Shown here one piece after another: positions 1 to 10,748 of a DNA stretch of 64,000 nt (positions are counted from its first letter, which is position 1; each line of letters opens with the position of its first letter). The DNA is from Agaricus subrufescens (Eukaryota; Basidiomycota; Agaricomycetes; Agaricales; Agaricaceae): the NCBI GenBank assembly GCA_029945375.1, contig CM057057.1, positions 3,348,001 through 3,412,000 of the forward strand, in the 5' to 3' direction. The position numbers and the translations under genes are program-made. The notes below the pieces were generated by a model. It searched no databases. It had not been told where the DNA came from and worked only from the letters and a program-made list of their open reading frames with translations.

Positions 1-1108
1 TGTCTGAAGCAAATGAATCATCCTTTCATTCCCCGTAACTGGCGAAATTCAACATGTTCTCCCCTCCCCCTTTCATCTCTCATAGATGCCAGTGACCGCG
101 TCATAAAAGCAATGGACCAGTGTCCTGAGCATCCGCAAGTCCCTCTCAGAGTTATATAAGCTTTGGAAGAAATGTTCATCCTGCGGTGTGAAGTTGTTAA
201 GAAGGTTTCTATTTCCCACTTCGCCAAATATCAAGACCCATTAGTCGGATGTACCCACTGTGCCCCCACAACGTCCGATATCTCGTGTGGAATAAAGACT
301 ACCTACATTGGCCTAAAACGATTTGGTACATGGGGCAGGAAAAAAATTCCAGACCTTTCATCATCAACAACATTGAACTTATGACCACGGGACACACGAA
401 GAAGAGAACATGATATAGAGCTCCGATCAGAGGCTAACTATTTTTCCGACCTGTTGAATCACTCGCCACGTTCTCTTATTCAAAGGTAAGCAGATCCCTG
501 TTGTTTTCTCAGCGATCCCAAGATCGTACAATACTTCCTTTAGGTTTGATCATCCGTTTCCCACTCAGTACCCCATCCACTGCCGAACGTGCTGCAGAAG
601 CAGCAACCATGTCCACTCAAAGCTGATAAAGCACAAAATCACTTTACTTTCGAGCTCTCATCTTCTTGTGGGTGGTCTGTTGTATATCGTTTATCTAAAT
701 TTAGATATCCTCGTCCTTCGCTTCCTTGGCACTTAACTCAAATGCACGCTATGACCCATGCGACAAACTGGCTATTTTTTGAACAACCCTGGAACAACCG
801 CACTATCGGTGCGACCCTATATAATCACCACACCTGGTCATTTGCCAATCCACTTATGGGCCGGCATAAAAATTTTAGCGGTCGCCGAATGGGGACCGTA
901 CCAAGCTCAACTTCGAATGGAAATCGCTACAAAGTGCATTCCCTTTTGGAACGTACAGGCGTGAGCCCAGACGGAATTCGCCATGTGTAGGGAATAACTG
1001 CAAATGGAATACACTGTACTGTTCACTTGATATATAAGATAAATCTGGGGCATGTTTCCGCCAGAACCACCCTCACTAACCACTAACACTATCCCAAGCC
1101 ATTTTCCG
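1..1108. other. Intergenic stretch with no supported gene
   Basis: This is the left edge of the window up to the first clear start codon. Small open frames exist, the longest about 130 codons at 589-990, but none shows a recognisable domain, a signal peptide or convincing intron structure. A TATA-like sequence (TATATAAGAT) at 1031-1040 lies about 70 bp upstream of the monooxygenase start. The 3' part therefore probably acts as that gene's promoter. Confidence 0.5.
1031..1040 (+). promoter_or_regulatory. TATA-like element upstream of the flavin monooxygenase
   Basis: The sequence TATATAAGAT lies about 70 bp before the proposed ATG at 1109. That spacing suits a fungal core promoter. No start-site data are available, so this rests on motif and position only. 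Confidence 0.4.
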
Positions 1109-3666
1109 ATGTCGAGTTTCAAACTTGGGAACTTTTGCATCGACGACGCCCGTCCTATCAAGGTCGTGGTCATAGGCGCCGGATACAGCGGTAGGTTGAT
1201 GCACTGTTTGTAAAATATGGTTCTGAACGTCAGGGCCAGGCATTATTGCAGGAATACGGTATGTGTGACTAGGGGCTGAATAATTATTTGATTATGAACG
1301 CTAGGACCAGTCTTCGACAAAAAGTTCAAGATATTAATCTGACCATCTACGAAGCTCGCGATGATGTCGGCGGTACCTGGGTTGCTAACAAATACCCCGT
1401 ATGTTCAGCTAACTCCTTCACTGCTACTCGGCTGAAGTTAAGCAATGTAGGGCCTGGCTTGTGACATTCCTTCGCATTGTGTAAGCAACCAAGCATGTGT
1501 TCAGCCTTATCAGCTGTTCTAAATTTGCTGTCTTAGTATCAACTGACTTTCGAGAATAAGGTGAGTGAAAAAAACCTACACTCATCCAGGAGCTCGAACT
1601 TTCTTAGAAAGACTGGTCTCAATTCTATGCACCTGGGCCAGAAATTCAAGGATACCTACGAGGAGTGGTTGACAAATACAAGCTAGATCCATTCATTAAG
1701 CTTGGACATCACGTCGCTGGCGTACGCTATGACGAAACCACCGGTAAATGGAACATTTCAGTCATCAGGCGCGAGCCACAAGGGATGGAGACTCAGTTCG
1801 AAGATGTCGCGGACGTATTATTGAGCGCTGTTGGAAATCTCAGAATACCAGTCTGGCCTGATATCCAAGGCATTGATACCTTCCAGGGAGAATTAATTCA
1901 CAGTGCGGAATGGCGTACTCGAGAAGGTGAAGGTGCGTGGGAGGACACCGTCAAAACGTGGAACGAAAAGCGTGTAGGTGTGATTGGCGTGGTAAGTCAA
2001 TTCTTTCTAATGAATGATGCGAGCCTAATGTATATTCGCCAAGGGTTCTTCTGGTATTCAAATAGTAGCCAATCTACAACCAAGAGTAAAGTCATTGACA
2101 AACTATGTCCGCGGAAAGACATGGATCTCCGCCACATTTATATCGGAAAAACAATCTGAACTTTCTGGTGGAAAAGAGACAATGAACTGTAAGTTCTCTT
2201 GATTCATGTTAACAAAGGTTGGTCATGTATATTCCATGGTCAGATAGCTTCACCAAGGAAGATTTTGAGCGCTTTAAGGACGACCATGTCTATCAGGAGT
2301 GGCGTCGCAGTCTCGAAGACAGCCTCAATGTAAGTACCAAATCCATGTGGTACGAATTTTTTTCCTATTGACATCACTACAGGGTACATACCCTGCTATC
2401 ATGAAAGACCATCCGATGCAAGCAATGGCACGGGAATTGTTTCGGCAAGATATGATTAAGCGACTCGCGAAGAAGCCATGGATAGCTGATCACAGTACGT
2501 CAGCCCCCACTCCCAGCAGTGTGGACTATTCTGACATCCACCCGGCAGTTATTCCCGATTTCCCTGTTGCATGCCGACGGTTGACCCCAGGCCCTGGTTA
2601 CCTGGAAGCACTTTGCGAAGACAATGTGAGCCCCCGAACGGACTTACATTTTTGGAGCTAATAGTGATTCCATTCAGTGTGATTTTGTCCCCACACCTAT
2701 CAAACAGATTCTTCCCACAGGAATCGAGACGGTGGATGGCAATATCCAAGAGCTTGACGTCATAATCTGTGCATCTGGTAAACTATTATACGTTGTTTCG
2801 GCCTGCAACATATCTCACAGTCCTTGGTTCAGGTTACGATACCTCATGCAAATATGGTTTCCCTATCATCGGGCGTAACAATGTTGACCTTGCTGATAAG
2901 TACACACCTTACCCCCGAACATACCTTGGTGTTGCCGTCGATGGTTTCCCCAACTTTTTCCATGTCTTCGGCCCCAACTCTGCCGTTGGCGCAGGTAGTC
3001 TTCTACTCGTTATAGAACGCCAAGCCGAATATGTCGTACAAGCGGTGTTAAAAATACAGCGCGAACGACTGAAAAGTATGGAGGTTAAAATTGAAGCTAT
3101 TGACGACTTTGATCAATATTTGGAGGTATGTTTTTCTGCCTTTTTAGTGAAACTAGAGCAGTGACTCATTTGAACACACAGAGCTTCTTTCCCAAGGTCA
3201 AAAATTTCCAACACCGAATCACCCACAAATACTCATCAGGATACAGACAGCCTTTGTTGAGAAATGTCGTGCATGGTATAAAGTAAATAAAGCAGAAACA
3301 GGTCGTATTGTTGCCCTTTGGCCAGGTAAGCTTCAATTCACCAAGTGAAATTGTGTAGGTTTATCTATTTCTTCTGTCCAGGTTCGCCTCTGCACGCAGC
3401 CAAGGCTCTACAATATCCTCGCTGGGAAGACTTCAATTACCAGAGGTTGGATGGTGAACCTCAAAGCCGTTTCTACTTCCTTGGTGATGGGAACACATCT
3501 GCAGATGTAAATCTCAAAGAAGATAGTACGAGCTTTCCGAATACGGGGGAAACGCTCCTTTTGCTGATCATGAAATATTACAGAAGCCTGGTATCTCCTA
3601 CCAGAAAACATTGATTACCCTCCAGGTGATGGTTTCGCAATATACTTTGTTTTTAGTCTAATCTGA
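1109..3666 (+). CDS. Baeyer-Villiger-type FAD/NADPH monooxygenase, multi-exon
   Basis: Predicted flavoprotein that would insert oxygen into ketones or hydroxylate small substrates using NADPH and O2. The N-terminal FAD-binding Rossmann motif GAGYSG is followed by EARDDVGGTW. The Baeyer-Villiger fingerprint appears as FQGELIHSAEW (F-x-G-x3-H-x3-W), and a second dinucleotide motif, GVGSSG, is formed across an intron near 1991-2043. The start at 1109 (MSSFKLGNF) puts the FAD motif near residue 25. About ten short introns interrupt the gene. The last junction (donor about 3527, acceptor about 3584) joins NLKED to KAWYLLPENIDYPP and gives a stop at 3664-3666. Reading through that intron gives a different ending at 3614, which I consider less likely. 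It has no partner biosynthetic genes beside it. The family is clear but the substrate cannot be told. Confidence 0.82.
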
Positions 3667-4074
3667 TGCATTACGCAGTTCCTTCAAATTGATCAATTAC
3701 GAAGTAAATTCTATAGTGGTACATAAAAATTAATGATGTCGCTTTGCCTGTCGGAAGTTTCTTCTAGATCAAGCCCCTTCCAGTCAACAGTCAAAGCTCT
3801 TGATCAACAATAACACCACAACAGCATCACCAAACGAGCCTAGCACCACGAACAACATGAAATTCAATTTCCGTCCACCATGTATGACAGGGACTTTGCC
3901 AGCAAGAGCCCAAAAAAAGGATCTCAGGCGATTGTCCTAACAATAGAACCAAAACAAGGAGTAAGGAGGAACACAGCTAATCACAGCTAATCGAGCCTCC
4001 TAGCTTCATATCATATTACTTCTATGACGCAAAACTAAATGGAAGCGATGAAAGAATAGAATAGAAAAACAAAC
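3667..4074. other. Convergent intergenic region
   Basis: About 400 bp lie between the 3' ends of the monooxygenase (+) and EXO84 (-). The stretch is AT-rich and has no long open frame. It probably holds two 3' UTRs and their polyadenylation signals. I see no other element. Confidence 0.5.
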
Positions 4075-6983
4075 TCAGAACATCCCCTCTCTCTGGGGCA
4101 TAACACCTCTAGGAGGTTGTCCGCTACTACTACCAGGCCTTTTAGCAGATCTTGGAGGTACTAATGGATTGGTTCGCCCAGGTTTGACCTTTCCACCGGG
4201 GCTGTACATTTCCTGATCTTTCTCTGAGTCTACAAGCCGACTTCTCACAGATTGGCTTGTGCCAGGTCTCCCTGAACCAGGTGTCAAAGCCGATGGTAGC
4301 CCACCACTAGGAGGTGGCGTTCTCGTACTTCTCACCGATATACCTAATCCAGCAATGGGTGTTAAGGCAGGAGGAGGTAATTCAGAAAGAGGTGACAGGG
4401 GCATAGGAGATGGAAGCGCATTCGGGGTACGGCTGCGGGTGGAGTGAGGTGAAGGGGGTGTGTGTGCCGGAGCAGACGATGGCGGTGGCGTTCCATTTCT
4501 TGGACTGCTTGGTTCTTTGAATGCAGATGGGGGTGCCGGTGTGCGGCGTCGGGAAGATGTGGGCGGTGCAGATAACGCCGGAGGTGACGGGGCAGGCGGG
4601 AGGGGTTGCACAGGAGATGGGTCCTTTTCTGCAGGTGAAACTTGAGAGGGCGGACTAGGAGGATGTTGTTCGGCGTCTTGTTGGCCGGTTGCGATTGATA
4701 ATTTAGGTTGTTTAGATGCCTTGTGTTCGGCATAGGAAAACTGTGTGTGTTCTTTTTCAACAAGTTTTGGCTGTTCGACTAAGAGTTGGTCAAGATAGTG
4801 GCGAAAGTCGAGACCATGCTCTTGAAGAAGCTGTTACAATCATTAGTTTTCATCAACTGGAACAAGGACTGCCCATTCGTACCTTGCGACCTTGCATCTG
4901 GACAATACCGGTGGCCTCTTGTACTACACCGGGCTCTACATCGACAGTGTACACTTGTTTTCTGAACATCTCTGCGAATGTTTTGAGTTGGTCTTGTACC
5001 CACACAACCAGGGCTAGGTGAAGAAAAATCAAAGTCAACATGGCGACTTGAGCAGACACGTAAAGAATTACCGCTAGTCGATTCATTATCTTTAAAGCTG
5101 GCCAAGTACCAGTCGGCAGTGTGTTTGATCCCTGTGAACCAGACAATACTGAGATCGCCGACATACGCGTTGATGTCTCCTTCAAATCGAATTCTCCTCA
5201 TCAGTCCGGTGATTGCAGTGGTCCGCATGGTCAAGTATGTCTTGCGTGCAGCTGGAGAAGCTTTCAATCGCACTAGGAGAGTGATGAGAGTGATGCAGGA
5301 AGTTTTCTTATTCGAGGGCATCGATAAGGATAGCAAGAGAGCGGCAGTTAGCTGATTCGTCAAGTCTGGGAGTTTATTCTGCAAAGCGGGTGTGCTTGAC
5401 AGACGTGTCTGACCTGTTCGAGGTGAGTGAAAACTTCATAAGTATGAAGTAGATAATTCACCTTGCTCGACGAGGTCAACAGCTCTCGACCATTCACGAA
5501 GAGCGATTGCTACACTCAGATCGTCGGACCATTCTCCTACCCAACGAGCATCATTCTCAGCCTTTTCCTTTGCGGTATCAGCTTCGCTGGCACCAAGAAA
5601 ATCGGCACCCTTTTTTGCAATGTCAGCCATCCACTCCGGCATGGGAGGTGGTGTAAAGTTTTTCTGGAGAAAAGAGCTGAAGAGAGTTGTAATAGTGAAG
5701 ATCTGGACGACGAACATCACCAGTTTGCCAAACACTTTTTCTGCGTTCGTGTTCGCCCTCGCGCTCTTTTCGTTTTTTAGCGGCTAACTCGTCTGCGGCG
5801 TGCCTAAATTGAGCAAGAAGGGATTTTTTGTCCGCAGCGGCTTCTGTTCGGTAGACATGAAGTTCCTTGCCCTGGCGGATTTTGAACACATTGGTCATGT
5901 CTGATACAATATTGAGAAGAGGAGAGACAAGAAAGGACGAGGAAACGGACTCGGGGAATCCTTTGTATCTAGAACCAACATGTCATTGAGAGGCCAGCAT
6001 TTTTCTGCGACGAGTTTTCCCTCGTTGGAGGAACCGTCGGCGGTACTGACGTTTCTTCGTCTCCTGCGCGCGACCAGAACAGCATCATCAAGAATGACAA
6101 ACTTGACCTTTCCAACGACCTTGTACGTTGCGGCGTTGAGGCTGTAGACACCTTCCATTTCACTGAGAATGTGGCGGCCAGGAGTGGTTGGAACGAATTT
6201 GGCTGCGCCCTCTATGGAGGAGTGGAGGGCCTGCATCTGATTGAAATACAGAACGCGGAGATCGGCAACAGAGGAACGTTTATATGTCGACAGTGTTCCG
6301 CTGGTTGCAGAGGTGGGGTCGGGAATGTGAAGCATAGAAGGCATAGACTTGAATTCGGAGAGAAGGTCCTTGAGTTCGAGCATTTCATTCTCGAGGACGG
6401 AGATCTCTTTGGAGATGAGAACAAACTCGGCGTAGCTGGGCTGGGCGTTAGCGATGGACGGTACAAGGAGCGCAGAACGGGTACTTTTTGAAGACGGAGC
6501 GTTGGAGATCAGAGGCGGTATCGTCCTTGGCGAGGCGGAGGGTGGACTGGAGGGCCCTGAGCTCGGCCTCTGTCGAGTTGGCGAGCTTGAGTTTGATAAC
6601 TTGGCTAGAACTCAGGGAAGGACATGCAACTGAGGTGTGGAGGACGTACAGGCATCTGGGTCGAAATCCTCGGCGCTGAGGAGTTTCTTGTCGTCGGAGG
6701 AGATGCCACCGCGCAGGGGCCTGTCGTCGGGCCGCGGGGTCTCTCTGGGGGGGTGGGAGGAGACGGGGGAGGGGGTGGGGAGGGGCGGGACGACAGGGAC
6801 GGGGGGGATGTTGGTTGGCGGGGAGATGTCGGCATAGCGCATGGACATGCGCTTCTTGATTTTGTCGTCGACGCGGGACTTGCGGACATCGCGGGGGGCG
6901 GCCTTGGAGAGCTTGGAGGGCGAGCGGGTGGGGGCCTTGCGCGAGGCCTCTGAGGGGCGGCGGGTGCGGAGGGAGGAGTCCAT
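4075..6983 (-). CDS. EXO84: Exocyst complex component Exo84
   Basis: Subunit of the octameric exocyst that tethers secretory vesicles to the plasma membrane at growth sites. From the ATG at 6983 (MDSSLRTRRPSE) there is a basic, proline-rich disordered N-terminus. A conserved Vps51/Exo84 segment follows (NYAEFVLISKEISVLENEM; SEFKSMPSMLHI), then a PH-like domain around 5900-6250 (VYSLNAATYKVVGKVKFVILDD) and the C-terminal Exo84 helical region with GLDFRHYLDQLL. The protein ends in a Pro/Ser-rich tail of about 180 residues encoded at 4075-4640. Several 50-60 nt introns interrupt it; the first removes the segment after DFDPDA. The start lies only 40 bp from the start of the divergent SKT5 gene. 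The assignment rests on the conserved segments and their order. Confidence 0.88.
6746..6807 (+). other. G-run block with strong G-quadruplex potential inside EXO84
   Basis: The + strand carries about eight runs of four to eight G within about 60 bp (for example GGGGGGGTGGGAGG and GACGGGGGAGGGGGTGGGG). This is the template strand of EXO84 exon 1 and encodes its proline-rich N-terminus. Quadruplex formation is inferred from base composition only. Confidence 0.55.
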
Positions 6984-7030
6984 GGCCAGGAGCCAGCCAC
7001 CTCTCTTTCCTTCCACCACCACCATGGAGG
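6970..7030. promoter_or_regulatory. Ultra-compact divergent start region of EXO84 and SKT5
   Basis: The EXO84 start codon (minus, 6983-6981) sits in a CCATGG palindrome, which also supplies an in-frame ATG for the plus-strand gene at 6982. The more likely plus-strand start at 7024 lies only 40 bp away, in the context CACCACCATGG. The core promoters must therefore lie inside each other's coding sequence, unless upstream non-coding exons exist. Confidence 0.5.
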
Positions 7031-8599
7031 CCCCCCTCGCCCCCCACCAGCCCTGGGACTCCCACCTGCCCCCCTCCCTCCCCACCTTCGCCCCCCCAGA
7101 CGACGACGACCACGACGACTTTTTCGCCGCCGCCCCCTCCCACAGCCAGCCCGCCCTCCAAAACGCCGTCCCGCCCAGCCTCCAGCCCGACTCGTCCCAG
7201 CTGCCCCTCCCCAACTCCAGCTCCGTCGCCACCCAGTCCATCCGCGCCCCCTCCCCTCCCCCCAACGGCCCGCTCCTCGACCACTCCCACCTCCGCCCCG
7301 GCAAACAGGCGGCCCTCCTCTCGCATGAACGCACCCTAGAGCTCTATCGCGCCAATGCAAAGAAAACCCAGGACCCCGATCTCCAGTTCGAGTTCGCTGT
7401 ATTCATGATCGACGCCTCCAAATCGCTTCCAATCCCCCCCAACACCCCGGGGAATCTGTTGGTCGTGGAACGGGCTCTCGAAAAACGTGATGATCTCGTC
7501 CGGGAAGCCACATCCCTCCTCAAGCGCCTCGCCGACAGGGGCCACCCTGCCAGCCAGTATTTCTTGGCTGACTGCTACGCCAATGGTATTGGGACCGTAA
7601 AAGGAAAACAGGACTTTGATAAAGCTTATCCTCTCTTCGTCCTGGCCGCCAAACACGGTCATCCCGACGCCGCCTATCGTGCAGGTACATGTTGCGAGAA
7701 CGGCTGGGGCTGCCGTAGAGAGTCGGCCAAGGCGGTCCAATTTTTCCGCAAAGCTGCCGCTGCCCTCCACCCCGGTGCCATGTACCGTCTGGGGATTGCA
7801 GAGCTCAACGGTGAACTCAGCCTCTCCAAGAGTCCCAAGGAAGGTGTCCAGTGGCTCAAGAGGAGCGCTGAGCATGCCACAGCCGAATTCCCCCATGCCC
7901 TCCACGAGCTCGCATTACTTCATGAACGCGGCATCGATAACGTTGTCTTTGTCGATTATGAATATTCAACAGAGCTCCTCGCACAGGCTGCCGAGCTCGG
8001 TTACGCTCCAAGTGCGTATCGACTAGGCGAATGCTACGAGTATGGCAAAATGGGCTGTCCCCAAGACCCAGCACTCTCAATCCATTATTACGTATGTACT
8101 TTTATTTTTTCTTCAGACACCACATCCTTATGGCTATCATCATTTCAGAACATAGCTGCGCAACAAAATCACCGGGACGCATGCTTCGCTCTGACAGCGT
8201 GGTATCTCGTTGGGTCACCTGGTGTTCTTCCGCAGTCAGACACAGAGGCATTTTTATGGGCACAGAAGGCCGCTGAGGCTGGCCTTGCCAAGGCTATGTA
8301 CGCCTGTGGATATTTCCTCGAGGTGGGAATCGGAACACCAGCTAATATCGAAGAGTGCGTTCTTCTTCTCTTCCGTTCCGAGCAATAGGCTAAAAGCTTT
8401 TCTGCCACCTAGAGCGATGTCCTACTATAAACGAGCCGCTGAGAAGGGCGACCGTCGTGCGACCCAGCGACTCAAGAACTCGCAAAATGGGCCAATGCAT
8501 CAGCCTGGTGGACCTGGGTCCGTTTTGCACCGTGAGCAAGGCGATTCCGAGTTGGGAAAGAACGGTAAGGATAAAGATAAAGAATGCGTCATCATGTAG
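7024..8599 (+). CDS. SKT5: Chitin synthase activator, Sel1-repeat protein with CaaX box (Skt5/Chs4)
   Basis: Activator and localiser of class-III-type chitin synthase at growth sites. The start at 7024 has a good Kozak context; an in-frame ATG at 6982 is an alternative. A Pro/Asp-rich disordered N-terminus of about 110 residues precedes tandem Sel1 repeats (HPASQYFLADCYANGIG, HPDAAYRAGTCCENGWG, HPGAMYRLGIAELNG and so on). The protein ends KECVIM, a CaaX prenylation motif as in yeast Skt5. Introns at 8092-8148 and 8355-8412 join three exons into about 486 residues. The second junction restores NIEEAMSYYKRAAEKGD, the last Sel1 repeat. The 5' third is extremely C-rich on the coding strand. The Sel1 repeats plus CaaX make the Skt5 family likely; which paralogue it is cannot be told. 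Confidence 0.85.
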
Positions 8600-9113
8600 A
8601 GAGCGCCCTGGCAGGCTTTTTTAGGTATGTCTCGTGTCATTCTAGTGTGATCAACTGGAATAAGGTTACGTATTCTAGCAAAAAGCTGTCATATTGACAT
8701 GCCCTAGCTCGGGTCAATTCGTTTATTTTTCCCTTTGTTATATCCTGGATTATTTTTCGCCCTGCATGCAAGTTCATATTTATCGTCTTCTCCCCATCTG
8801 TATGTTTATTCTATACCACCTTGGACTACTGGCCTCTACCTACGCATATATGATGCGACTCTATTCCGCCTTTCTGCCTAGCATTATTCTTGTCCTTAAT
8901 TCTAGTTGTTTCCCTCACACATTATAACCTACACATTCATGCACATTTTCTTGGAATGGACTACCTTTGCGGCGGCCGCACTCTGCCTCGTTGCAAACAA
9001 ATAGATTTCGATATGAACTGTAAATCCGATGTAATTCTTTTTAGTAACATTGATTTTTTTTGTTGCTGATTCCGTCTCCGCATGCACGAGCTTGAGCACA
9101 GGTTGTTCAACGT
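8600..9113. other. Convergent intergenic region SKT5 / TatD
   Basis: About 500 bp, T-rich on the + strand, lie between two convergent 3' ends. Only short open frames without recognisable domains are present. It probably contains the 3' UTRs. Confidence 0.5.
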
Positions 9114-10632
9114 TCAACCATCGGCCAATTCGTGCAGCCCAAACAACTCGACCGTATTTTTGAATGCTTTCTGGACAATTTTCCAATACGGCACCTCTTC
9201 CCTTTGTTCGCCATTGGCAAGTGCCTGCTCTAATGCTTGTTGATGCAGACAGTAGACTACCCATGCGACCCCTCCTACCGCGATAGGCTCATTGCGGCCT
9301 TTCACAGGCTTTCCCGGGATGAAACGCTCGGGTTGCGTAGTAGCTGGATAAAAAACTGAACGATACTCTTGCGGAAGTTGATCTAGATGCGGTTTTGAAG
9401 CGTGAGTGGATGTAGATGAACACCAGGGCGCGTCTGGTTGGGATATGAGGATTGGCTGTAGATACTTGTCGAAGTTAACTTAACTTACCAGTTTCAAACA
9501 TGAGCCACTGTGGGAGGATAGAAAGCACGGCCGCCAGGTTCTCAGAGGTCTTCAAAGAGCAGCCATTTACACTGTGAATCTAGTGTCAAACGCTTGAAAA
9601 GGGTTCGTTGTAGACCAGTAAACGAACCCGATATGAAAACCCATGTTCATCTGCACAAAGTCGATCAATAAAATTCCATGAATAGAGAGAGGAAGGAACC
9701 GACATAATCTTGGGCTTCTTGTGCTGTTCCTGTAAAGCTATGGACCACACCTCCAGCACCCCCAACATTCTTTCCACCATCGGTTCCGAAGCCTTCTTGC
9801 GAAAGGATCTCAACAAAGTCTGCATGCGCTGACCTGGAGTGCAAAAACATTGGAAGATGATATTTCTTTGCAAGACATAATTGCATCCGGAAATATTTCT
9901 TTTGAACATCCTTCGGAGCATGATGCGTGCGGTCATAATCTGTCAAAAGGGAGGATGTTGGGTGTTGGATATTTGTGGCAGGGAGTTGAATATACCCAGG
10001 CCCAGCTCTCCAAGAGCGACTACCCTTCCTCTACCTGTCAAGTTCTGGGATAACAGATCGTCTAAACCCTTGAGATACGCTTCCGGGCCATCCGTATGTG
10101 TATCAAAATCGGTACTACGCGTAGGATGACAGCCCACAGTAGCGTAAAAACCTAAACGAAGATCGAGGTATTTAGAGTATATTATAAACGATGGGTATCG
10201 ACACATAAAAACCAACCGTGCTCTTTGGCGAGTTCAATAGCATGGCGAGACTCGCGAAGGGTCGTTCCTGTGATAATAAGCGATTTCACATTAGCAGCTT
10301 CGCAACGCTTCTTCATTTCCTCGAGGTCATCTAAGTTTTGTTCAAAGTCAGAAGGGGACAGAGACTTCGAAGAAGCACGAAGACCTTGGTGCTTCTGTTT
10401 TCCATGGTATTTTCCGCGAAAGACGGGGTCGGTGAGGTTCACTGAGGCAGCTGAGGTTAAGTAGAGGAGATTGAGCCGAGAGTTAGAGTGACGCTACCTG
10501 CGATATCTGTAGGGAGAATTGGCAACCAAAGCGAGTAAGATAGAGCAAGATTATTGTCTAACCGATGAACCGCAGGCGCTGGAGAGCGCTAGGACTGATG
10601 ATGCTTGACTTGGAGACGACGGTGACCGGCAT
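9114..10632 (-). CDS. TatD-family metal-dependent deoxyribonuclease
   Basis: Amidohydrolase-fold nuclease of the TatD/TATDN1 group, thought to act in DNA turnover. From the ATG at 10632 (MPVTVVSKSS) the protein reaches the family signature FIDIAVNLTDPVF only if a 9-nt microexon at 10498-10506 is included. Further family motifs follow: ATVGCHPTRS; GRVVALGELGLDYDR, formed across an intron; LPMFLHSR with a metal-binding His; GVVHSFTG; and LMFETDAPWC with a catalytic Asp. It ends ELFGLHELADG. The gene is split by about six introns of 50-70 nt. Its 5' end faces the thiolase gene 116 bp away, so the two probably share a promoter region. Confidence 0.87.
10498..10506 (-). other. 9-nt microexon of the TatD gene
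   Basis: Read on the minus strand, ATATCGCAG is flanked by an upstream intron (10507-10562, GT...AG) and a downstream intron (10442-10497, GT...AG), each 56 nt. Including it gives FIDIAVNLTDP, matching the TatD N-terminal motif. Skipping it also stays in frame but loses the conserved Asp. Confidence 0.7.
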
Positions 10633-10748
10633 TCTATAGTTGTACTATCTCGGCCTCGCCTCGGCGACGACATCACCAAAATATGCATTACCGACATTCA
10701 ACTTTCCTTACCGGCCGGATCTTCTAGCCTTTCACACCCTCTACAACC

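Noticed and set aside
589..990. 133-codon open frame upstream of the monooxygenase
   Set aside because: No homology, no domain and no splice logic; it overlaps the likely promoter region.
6448..7360. Three long overlapping minus-strand frames of 240-290 codons
   Set aside because: They result from the low-stop, C/G-rich sequence. Only the frame holding MDSSLRTRRPSE continues into Exo84; the parts upstream of 6983 are antisense to SKT5.
7900..8080. Possible CRISPR-like or tRNA-like structures
   Set aside because: No direct-repeat/spacer arrangement and no tRNA arm pattern were found here or in the intergenic gaps, and CRISPR arrays are not expected in a fungal nuclear genome.
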